Below, piece by piece: positions 57,714 through 64,000 of a stretch of 64,000 bases of DNA. How positions within the stretch are numbered: position 1 is the first letter of the stretch; every line of letters starts with the position of its first letter. Below the pieces are notes generated by a model, which saw nothing but the letters and a program-made list of their open reading frames with translations, did no database searches and had not been told where the DNA came from. The stretch is taken from NCBI RefSeq assembly GCF_018398315.1, contig NZ_JAHBRW010000001.1, forward strand, positions 2,104,001-2,168,000, read 5' to 3'. The position numbers and the translations under genes are program-made. This stretch comes from Chelatococcus sp. YT9 (lineage in GTDB: Bacteria > Pseudomonadota > Alphaproteobacteria > Rhizobiales > Beijerinckiaceae).

Positions 57714-58091
57714 TCAAGAGCGTCGCGGAATGAGCGCGGACAGGCCGATGGCGACCCAGGCTATCATCAGTAGCGTGCCGCCGGTGGGGGCCGCCATCGC
57801 GAAGAGGGGCGTGCCTGTGAGGGCGCGCATGGCAAGATCGCCGCTGAAGCCGATGAGCCCAAGAATGACGAGCACGCCACCAAGGCGCAGCAATCCGGCG
57901 CGACCGAGACCCACATGATCGGCAATGGCAATGGCCAGGAGAACGGGGGCGTGAAAGAGCAGGAAATCCGCCGCTGTGCCGAGGCTCCCGCCCCCCGTGA
58001 CGTGGGCTGCCGCGGCAGCCGCGGCAACGCCGGCCAAGCCGGCGACGGCGCCGAGGATCATGAACAACCGGTCGATCAAGGATATTGGCAT
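57714..58091 (-). CDS. DUF423 small membrane protein
   Basis: A 125-residue protein with four hydrophobic segments (about 8-29, 42-60, 66-82 and 104-121), matching the DUF423 (YgdD-like) family of small inner-membrane proteins of unknown function. Typical features are a Gly/Ala-rich first helix and an FHAPVLLA segment. It lies between map and argB on the same strand, 25 bases downstream of map, and may be co-transcribed with them. Confidence 0.82.
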   Translation of the reverse strand: MPISLIDRLFMILGAVAGLAGVAAAAAAAHVTGGGSLGTAADFLLFHAPVLLAIAIADHVGLGRAGLLRLGGVLVILGLIGFSGDLAMRALTGTPLFAMAAPTGGTLLMIAWVAIGLSALIPRRS

Positions 58092-58116
58092 TCCCGATAA
58101 CTCATCGTTCCTGCGA

Positions 58117-58941
58117 TCAGGTGGCGGGGTAGGGGGGCTCGGTGAAGCCCTTCGGCGACAGGGTGAAGATCTCGACCCCGGTGTCCGTCACGCCGACGGT
58201 GTGCTCGAACTGTGCCGACAGCGACCGGTCGCGCGTCACGGCCGTCCATCCATCCCCCAGCACCTTCACGCCGGCCTTGCCCGCGTTCAGCATGGGCTCG
58301 ATGGTGAAGAGCATGCCGGGCTCCAGCACGACGCCCGTGCCGGGCTCGCCGTAGTGCACGACCTGCGGCGCGTCATGGAACACCTGGCCAAGGCCATGCC
58401 CGCAGAAGTCCTCGACCACGGAAAAGCGTTCGCGCAGCGCTATCGCCTCGATGGCATGGCCGACATCGCCGAGCGTGTTGCCGGGCTTCACCTGGGCGAT
58501 GCCTGCCATCATCGACTCGTAGGTGGTGTGCACGAGGCGCGCGGCTTTCACCGAAACTTCGCCGACCAGATACATGCGGCTCGAATCGCCATACCAACCA
58601 TCGAGGATGGGTGTAACGTCGATGTTGAGGATGTCGCCCTCCGCGAGTAGCTTGTCGGAGGGAATGCCATGGGTCACCACGTGGTTGACCGAGATGCAGC
58701 TCGCATGGCGATAGCCCTTGTAGCCGATCGTGGCCGGCACGGCGCCGGCTTTGCGCATGAACTCCTCGCAAAGGGCGTCGAGCTCTGCGGTCGACACGCC
58801 CGCCCGGACAGCCGGGGTTATGAAGTCGAGGGTCTCCGCCGCCAGCCGGCCGGCACGGCGCATGCCGGCAAACGCTTCCTCGCCATGAATCGGAACGGGA
58901 CGACCTGTCACGTCGACCTGGGTGGAATACTGGAGCGTCAC
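58117..58941 (-). CDS. map: Type I methionine aminopeptidase
   Basis: Map (274 aa) removes the initiator methionine. The five metal ligands are in place: Asp108, Asp119, His182 (GHGLG), Glu215 (TIEPML) and Glu246 (QFEHT). The substrate His lies in the YRHASCISVN region (His79). The length is normal for a type Ia enzyme. It stands upstream of DUF423 and argB on the same strand and diverges from the transporter gene. Confidence 0.96.
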   Translation of the reverse strand: MTLQYSTQVDVTGRPVPIHGEEAFAGMRRAGRLAAETLDFITPAVRAGVSTAELDALCEEFMRKAGAVPATIGYKGYRHASCISVNHVVTHGIPSDKLLAEGDILNIDVTPILDGWYGDSSRMYLVGEVSVKAARLVHTTYESMMAGIAQVKPGNTLGDVGHAIEAIALRERFSVVEDFCGHGLGQVFHDAPQVVHYGEPGTGVVLEPGMLFTIEPMLNAGKAGVKVLGDGWTAVTRDRSLSAQFEHTVGVTDTGVEIFTLSPKGFTEPPYPAT

Positions 58942-59154
58942 GTCGAGCCCTTCATGCTGGAATTCATCTTGCGCGGCACCTTCATTAGCCGCGATGTGGT
59001 CGCCGTCAACCGTTCTGGGAGCACCTCAGCCGTCACATGAAAGCATGCTTGACCGCGTGGAACGCATAGCGACGTTGTCGAGCAAGGGGTTCACAATCGC
59101 CGCCGGAGCGCTTTATCTGCGGAGCGCATCCCGACTGATCATTGATAGAGGCCC

Positions 59155-60183
59155 GTGATCGTGCGTTTTCGCTTCCGGCCTGACAAGTTCATCATCATCC
59201 TTCTGGCTGTCGTCCTTCTTGCCTCGCTCTTTCCGGCGCGAGGGGCGTTCGTCGATTATCTCGGCTACCTCACGGATTGCGCGGTCGCATTGCTGTTCTT
59301 CCTGCACGGCGCGCGGCTCTCGCGCGAGGCCGTGGTCGCCGGCATGCGCCACTGGCGCCTGCATCTCGTCATTATCGCGGTCACCTTCCTGCTGTTCCCG
59401 CTGATCGGGCTTGCGCTCGCCCCGTTATCGCCGGCCCTGCTGACGCCGACGCTTTATTCCGGAATTCTCTTCCTCTGCGTGCTGCCGTCGACCGTGCAAT
59501 CGTCAATCGCCTTCACGTCGATGGCCCGCGGCAACGTGCCGGCAGCGATCTGCGCGGCCTCGGCTTCCAACATCCTCGGGATGGCTCTCACGCCGCTTCT
59601 GGTCGGCCTGCTGCTGCATACGCAAGGAGGAGGGGTCTCCGGAGACGCGGTGATCGCGATCCTCCTTCAGCTTTTGGCGCCATTCGTCGCAGGCCAGTTG
59701 CTACAGCCCTTGATCGGTGGCTTTGTTCGGCGCCACAATCGTGTGCTCGGCATGACGGACCGCAGTTCGATCCTCCTGGTCGTCTATGGTGCCTTCAGCA
59801 AGGCGGTGGTTGCCGGGCTGTGGCAGACCTTCGATCTCACGACCCTTCTTGTCATGGCGGCCGTCGACATCGTGCTTCTCGGCACGGTCATCCTCGCGAC
59901 CACCTACGGCAGCCGCTTGCTCGGCTTCTCGAAGGAGGACGAGATCACCATCGTCTTCTGCGGGTCGAAAAAGAGCCTGGTGAGCGGCATTCCGATGGCT
60001 AACGTCATCTTTCCAGCCCAGGCCGTTGGTGCGATCGTGCTGCCGTTGATGCTCTACCACCAGATCCAGCTGATGGTCTGCGCTGCGATGGCGCAACACT
60101 ATGCCGCGCGACGCCCGCCGGATGCTGACAAGCCGGGCGAGCGTGGTATCCGGGCCAACAAGGAGGCTGTGACCTCGGTCTGA
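59155..60183 (+). CDS. Bile acid:sodium symporter-like transporter (YfeH type)
   Basis: A 342-residue inner-membrane protein with about nine to ten hydrophobic helices. The pattern matches the SBF-like group (YfeH): [34 protein letters not shown] and [17 protein letters not shown]. Members are related to bile-acid symporters and plant BASS proteins, but most bacterial substrates are unknown. The GTG at 59155 begins just before the basic N-terminus; no clear ribosome site was seen. It is a monocistronic-looking gene divergent from map. Confidence 0.85.
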   Translation: MIVRFRFRPDKFIIILLAVVLLASLFPARGAFVDYLGYLTDCAVALLFFLHGARLSREAVVAGMRHWRLHLVIIAVTFLLFPLIGLALAPLSPALLTPTLYSGILFLCVLPSTVQSSIAFTSMARGNVPAAICAASASNILGMALTPLLVGLLLHTQGGGVSGDAVIAILLQLLAPFVAGQLLQPLIGGFVRRHNRVLGMTDRSSILLVVYGAFSKAVVAGLWQTFDLTTLLVMAAVDIVLLGTVILATTYGSRLLGFSKEDEITIVFCGSKKSLVSGIPMANVIFPAQAVGAIVLPLMLYHQIQLMVCAAMAQHYAARRPPDADKPGERGIRANKEAVTSV

Positions 60184-60400
60184 TACCGTTGACTTTCTGA
60201 GTGCCTTCCGCCATAAGCCGCTCATGTCGACGGCGCTCTCAACGGGCGCCGATCGTCGTCTTGGTCGTCGTCTCGGCGTTTATCGCTTTGGGGCGGCAAT
60301 CGACAGCAAACAATCATCAAGGTCGTTACCGGCTTGCCGGGGCGATGTTGGGCGCGAGGCTGACAGCCGTCGCGCCCCCTGCGGGACCGGAGACTGGGTC

Positions 60401-60535
60401 GTGAAAAGGACGTATCAACCGAGCAAGCTCGTGCGCAAGCGCCGGCATGGCTTTCGTGCGCGGATCGCGACCAAGGGCGGGCGCAAGGTTATTGCTGCGC
60501 GTCGCGCAAGGGGCCGTAAGCGCCTGTCGGCCTGA
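60401..60535 (+). CDS. rpmH: 50S ribosomal protein L34
   Basis: The complete 44-residue L34: (M)[20 protein letters not shown] through [10 protein letters not shown]. The start codon is GTG at 60401, with GGAG 10 bases upstream; an in-frame ATG at 60224 would add 59 residues that no L34 has. It begins the standard rpmH-rnpA-yidC group. Confidence 0.96.
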   Translation: MKRTYQPSKLVRKRRHGFRARIATKGGRKVIAARRARGRKRLSA

Positions 60536-60551
60536 CACGGCGCAGGCTGGC

Positions 60552-61100
60552 ATGTGCGACGTCCCGGCGGTTCAGCATGGGCGGCGCTCGGCCCGATTGC
60601 CGCGCCTTCGAAAGCGTTCCGAGTTTCTGGCTGCTGCGCGCGGCAAGCGATTTCACACTGAGCGCATGAGTGTTCAGTGGGTCGATCGAGCCCGTGGAAA
60701 GTCGCTGGCCCGGCCCATTCCCGACGCCGCTGCTCACGAGCACGATGTCGTGAATGCGCCGGGTTTTGGTTGCTTGTCGCAGGCGGATGTTGCCCTCTCG
60801 GGCGCCACGAGGCTGGAAAGCGGGCCGCGTTTCGGCCTTACCGTGACCAAGAAGACCGGCAACGCCGTTGAGCGCAATCGTATCAGGCGCCGGCTGCGCG
60901 AGGTGCTGCGCCAGCTGAGGCCAGAGTGGCCGGAAGCGGCGCTTGATGTTGTCGTTGTGGCCCGGCGCGGCGCTTTGTCCGCATCCTTCGACGCGCTTGC
61001 GGTTGATCTCAAGCGGGCCATCGCCACATTCTCGTCAACGCGGAAGCGAGCCGAACGGCCTTCCGCCCACCGTCCCGCCAACACAACGGATCGTCCATGA
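60552..61100 (+). CDS. rnpA: Ribonuclease P protein component
   Basis: RnpA (182 aa) assists RNase P RNA in 5' maturation of tRNA. The N-terminus [20 protein letters not shown] and the RNR motif [14 protein letters not shown] are diagnostic. Between them lies an insertion of roughly 40-45 residues ([20 protein letters not shown] onward to LESGPRFG) where most homologs pass directly into RFGFTVSKK. Start at the ATG at 60552, 16 bases after rpmH. Its stop overlaps yidC as ATGA. Confidence 0.93.
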   Translation: MCDVPAVQHGRRSARLPRLRKRSEFLAAARGKRFHTERMSVQWVDRARGKSLARPIPDAAAHEHDVVNAPGFGCLSQADVALSGATRLESGPRFGLTVTKKTGNAVERNRIRRRLREVLRQLRPEWPEAALDVVVVARRGALSASFDALAVDLKRAIATFSSTRKRAERPSAHRPANTTDRP

Positions 61101-62947
61101 TCGGCGACAACAAGAACCTGATCCTCGCCATAGTGCTCTCGATCGTGGTGCTGACGGGCTGGAACTATTTCTTCGGCATGCCGAAGGTGGATCAGCAGCG
61201 GCAGGCTGCCACCCAGACCCAACAGAGTGCCGCCCCGGGGCAGCCGTCGAGCACCGCGCCACAGCCGGGCGTGGCCGGTGAGGCCGGCTCCGCGCAGACA
61301 GTGCCGGGACAGACCGGCGCCGCAACTGCGCCGGTCAGCCGTGAGGCAGCCCTCGCGCGCAGCCCCCGTGTCGTCATCGATACCCCGAAGATCGCGGGCT
61401 CGATTGCCCTGAGGGGTGGCCGCATCGACGACGTCTCGCTGAGGGCTTATCACGAGACGGTCAATCCCAAGAGCCCGAACATCATTCTCCTGTCACCCTC
61501 AGGCAGCCCGCATCCCTATTACGCGGAGTTCGGCTGGGTCGGCAGTGGCGAGGGCGTGCCGGCATTGCCCAATTCGGAGACGCTCTGGACCGCGCCGGAG
61601 GGCGCACGGTTGACGCCACAGACACCCGTCACGCTGACCTATGACAATGGGCAAGGCGTCAGGTTCCTGCGCACCATCGCGGTCGATGACAACGCAATGT
61701 TCACCATCACGGATAGCGTGGAGAACACGGGCACGACGCCCATGACGCTTCACCCCTATGGCCTCATCTCGCGCCACGGCCTGCCGCAGACACAGAATTT
61801 CTACATTCTGCATGAAGGCCTTGTCGGTGTGCTTGGCGACAAGGGCTTGCAGGAAGTCAGCTATTCGAAGCTCGCCAAGGAGCCGGCCCTCCCGGGCGGC
61901 GGAACGGGCCTCCAGTTCCCGGATGTCACGGGCGGCTTTGCGGGCATTACCGACAAATACTGGGCGACTGCGCTCATTCCTAACCAGAAACAGGCCTATA
62001 CCGGTCGTTTCTCCGAGCGCCAGTTCAACAATCAGCCGACCTATCAGGCCGACGTGCTCTCGGGGCCGCTGACCGTCGCGCCCGGCGCCTCGGTGCAGAC
62101 GACAATGCATCTCTTCGCGGGCGCGAAGGAAGTCGCCGCGATCCAGGGATACGAGAACACCCTGGGCATCAAGGGCTTCGACCTGCTGATCGATTGGGGA
62201 TGGTTCTATTTCATCACCAAGCCGATGTTCTGGCTGCTGGACTTCTTCTACAAGCTCTTCGGCAATTTCGGCATTGCCATCATCACCGTGACGGTGCTGG
62301 TGAAGCTCGCCTTCTTCCCGCTGGCCAACAAGTCCTATGCCTCCATGGCCAAGATGAAGGCCGTCCAACCGGAAATGACAGCCATCCGCGAGCGTTTCGC
62401 CGATGACAAGATGAAGCAGCAGCAAGCGCTGATGGAGCTGTACAAGAAGGAGAAGATCAATCCGATCGCCGGCTGCTGGCCGATGCTGATCCAGATCCCG
62501 GTCTTCTTCGCGCTCTACAAGGTGCTCTTCATCACCATCGAGATGCGGCATGCACCGTTCTTCGGCTGGATCCACGACCTTGCCGCGCCGGATCCGACGA
62601 CGATCTTCAACCTGTTCGGGCTGATCCCGTGGGATCCCTCGACAGTGCCGGTGCTGGGTCACTTCCTGATGCTCGGCGCCTGGCCGATCATCATGGGCAT
62701 CACGATGTTCATCCAGATGAAGATGAACCCGACGCCGCCCGACCCTGTCCAGCAGATGATGTTCTCCTGGATGCCGGTGATCTTCACCTTCATGTTGGCC
62801 TCGTTCCCGGCCGGTCTCGTCATCTACTGGTCGTGGAACAACCTGTTGTCCGTGCTCCAGCAGGGCTGGATCATGCGCAAGAACGGTGTGAAGATCGAGC
62901 TATGGGACAATCTACGTTCCATGTTCATGAAGAAGGCCAAGGCCTGA
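61097..62947 (+). CDS. yidC: Membrane protein insertase YidC
   Basis: YidC (616 aa) inserts and folds inner-membrane proteins, alone or with Sec. An N-terminal membrane helix (about 6-25) is followed by a large periplasmic domain (about 70-365) after a Gln/Pro/Ala-rich linker. The conserved five-helix core begins at [15 protein letters not shown], and the hydrophilic groove arginine is expected in KLAFFPL-adjacent helix 2. The basic C-terminal tail is short. It is translationally coupled to rnpA. Confidence 0.96.
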   Translation: MIGDNKNLILAIVLSIVVLTGWNYFFGMPKVDQQRQAATQTQQSAAPGQPSSTAPQPGVAGEAGSAQTVPGQTGAATAPVSREAALARSPRVVIDTPKIAGSIALRGGRIDDVSLRAYHETVNPKSPNIILLSPSGSPHPYYAEFGWVGSGEGVPALPNSETLWTAPEGARLTPQTPVTLTYDNGQGVRFLRTIAVDDNAMFTITDSVENTGTTPMTLHPYGLISRHGLPQTQNFYILHEGLVGVLGDKGLQEVSYSKLAKEPALPGGGTGLQFPDVTGGFAGITDKYWATALIPNQKQAYTGRFSERQFNNQPTYQADVLSGPLTVAPGASVQTTMHLFAGAKEVAAIQGYENTLGIKGFDLLIDWGWFYFITKPMFWLLDFFYKLFGNFGIAIITVTVLVKLAFFPLANKSYASMAKMKAVQPEMTAIRERFADDKMKQQQALMELYKKEKINPIAGCWPMLIQIPVFFALYKVLFITIEMRHAPFFGWIHDLAAPDPTTIFNLFGLIPWDPSTVPVLGHFLMLGAWPIIMGITMFIQMKMNPTPPDPVQQMMFSWMPVIFTFMLASFPAGLVIYWSWNNLLSVLQQGWIMRKNGVKIELWDNLRSMFMKKAKA

Positions 62948-62998
62948 GGACCCCCTTAGGTCCGGCGTAAGAGCCGCGTCTTCTTCACAAAGCTTTGA

Positions 62999-63034
62999 AG
63001 CGCCCGCCCGCATGAAAAGTGCGGCGCGGGCGCT
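62999..63034. other. Long GC hairpin after yidC
   Basis: AGCGCCCGCCCGCA (62999-63012) pairs with TGCGGCGCGGGCGCT (63020-63034) over 14 positions with one bulge and a 7-base loop. No T-run follows, so termination would need another factor. The rest of the 272-base gap before yceI shows nothing else. Confidence 0.5.
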
Positions 63035-63219
63035 AACGCGTTTATGATGATTGTCTGCCCGTTGGGGTCTGACGGGAACAGGTATGTAAGGCCCCCAACG
63101 AGACGGCCTGACGCTGGTGTTTCCCTGGATGCCGCGCCATCCTTCGATGTCAGACGCCAGGCAGTTGTGGGCCGGGGTTAGTGCAAACCGGTGGCGCGGT
63201 CAGAACCGCGTTGTGCGTC

Positions 63220-63780
63220 ATGCGCATCAAGCCGTTGCTGCTTCTCCTCATCATGCTGGCGCCCTCCGCCGCGCTGACGCAATCGGCGTTCCGGATCGAC
63301 CCAGCGCGCACCACCATTTCCTTTGTGATCGATGCCGTTGGCTTTCCTCAGACACGAGGCGTTTTTCGCCAGTTCTCAGGCCGCCTCGTGCTGGATTTCA
63401 ACCGGCCGTCCCGCAGCCGCGTATCCTTCAATGTGGTGGCAGCGTCCCTCGACACCGGATCGCGTGGTCTCGACGACTACATTCGCGCGCCCGGCTTCCT
63501 CGATGTCATGCGTCATCCCACGATCTCTTTCGCGTCCACGAATGTGGAGAAACGCGACGAACAAACGGCCGTGGTCACGGGCGATCTGACGATGCTCGGC
63601 GTGACAAGGCCGGTGGTATTCACCGTCGGAGTTGCAAGGGACGCCGGCCGTTCCCGCGCAGTGGTCGATTTTGTGGCGAAAGGCGTGGTGCAACGCTCTC
63701 AGTTCGGGATGATCAATGGCCAGCCGCTCGTTTCCGATGATGTGACGATTACCGTCTCGACCGAGGCGTCACAGGAATGA
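63220..63780 (+). CDS. YceI-family periplasmic protein
   Basis: A 186-residue exported protein of the YceI lipocalin-like family, which binds isoprenoid or polyprenyl-type ligands. The signal peptide is at residues 1-21. The family pattern is present: FRIDPARTTISFVIDAVGF, RGVFRQFSGRLVLD, GFLDVMRHPTISF and VTGDLTMLGVTRPV. The ATG at 63220 gives the signal sequence; an earlier frame start adds unlikely residues. Its stop overlaps the cytochrome b561 start, a common YceI-b561 pairing. Confidence 0.92.
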   Translation: MRIKPLLLLLIMLAPSAALTQSAFRIDPARTTISFVIDAVGFPQTRGVFRQFSGRLVLDFNRPSRSRVSFNVVAASLDTGSRGLDDYIRAPGFLDVMRHPTISFASTNVEKRDEQTAVVTGDLTMLGVTRPVVFTVGVARDAGRSRAVVDFVAKGVVQRSQFGMINGQPLVSDDVTITVSTEASQE

Positions 63781-64000
63781 AGCACCGGTCGAGATCCGCC
63801 ACTTCTCATTGGAGCCTGCAGGGCCGCATCTTGCATTGGGTCATGGCCGTGCTTCTCGTCGGCCTGGTGGTGCTTGGCTTGGCCATGAGCCGCCTTCATA
63901 CCGATCTCGGCACCTCCTTCGCCCTCTATCAGGCCCACAAATCCTATGGGCTTCTCGCCCTTGTGCTGGTGTTATGGCGCATCGTTTGGCGGCTTAGCGC
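63777..64000 (+). CDS. Cytochrome b561-type protein (3' partial)
   Basis: From the ATG overlapping the yceI stop (ATGA), 74 codons are open to the window edge. The N-terminus GRILHWVMAVLLVGLVVLG with a heme-binding His and the later QAHKSYGLLALVLVLWRI match bacterial cytochrome b561 (YodB/CybB-like), a diheme inner-membrane electron carrier. Pairing with YceI is frequent. The rest of the gene lies outside. Confidence 0.88.
   Translation, partial: MKHRSRSATSHWSLQGRILHWVMAVLLVGLVVLGLAMSRLHTDLGTSFALYQAHKSYGLLALVLVLWRIVWRLS

Overview
The window is GC-rich (roughly 63-65% by eye) and reads as alphaproteobacterial chromosome, order Hyphomicrobiales. The support is an aroK-aroB pair beside xerD, an ffs-dnaX-ybaB-recR block, dapE-truA-fmt with def nearby, a metX-metW pair, a DnaX without the usual zinc cysteines, and a GTG-started rpmH leading into rnpA-yidC. 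The genus cannot be fixed from the sequence; a Chelatococcus- or Bosea-like organism is a guess.

Bases 1 to about 25,300 are the right-hand part of an integrative conjugative element (ICE). From left to right it holds a VirD2-type relaxase, a cargo block of short-chain dehydrogenases, glutathione-transferase-fold proteins and regulators (2289-9076), a second LysR regulator, the coupling protein TraG, a ribbon-helix-helix protein, and a complete P-type mating-pair operon trbBCDEJKLFGI. After these come a DUF2274 protein, a small gene, a probable toxin-antitoxin pair and a large serine recombinase. The recombinase reading frame runs into the 3' half of a tRNA-Arg(CCG) gene, which marks the integration site. 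The left end of the element lies outside the window. trbE carries a one-base frameshift, so the element may be unable to transfer.

Bases 25,300 to 64,000 are host chromosome, mostly core metabolism and information processing. In order: a PPC-domain protein and a small basic protein; dapE, truA and fmt; a formaldehyde-detoxification set frmR-frmA-fghA flanked by non-coding sequence rich in inverted repeats; def and rmuC; tyrA-type dehydrogenase, hisC and chorismate mutase; metX-metW; xerD with a small membrane protein; aroK-aroB; recR-ybaB-dnaX with the SRP RNA; nudC; an acetyltransferase; prephenate dehydratase; a membrane-anchored cytochrome c; a proline-rich OmpA protein; thiC under a TPP riboswitch; a PRC-barrel protein; a HAD pyrimidine nucleotidase; argB; DUF423; map; a bile-acid-symporter-like transporter; rpmH-rnpA-yidC; yceI; and the start of a cytochrome b561.

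Aromatic amino-acid synthesis is strongly represented (aroK, aroB, chorismate mutase, tyrA, hisC-type aminotransferase, pheA), scattered over about 14 kb. The most unusual material is in the ICE: a cargo module with a GST-fold protein that has lost its glutathione-binding hallmarks, a truncated SDR at the cargo/backbone junction, and a four-gene chain of 4-base overlaps that couples a putative toxin-antitoxin pair to the recombinase.
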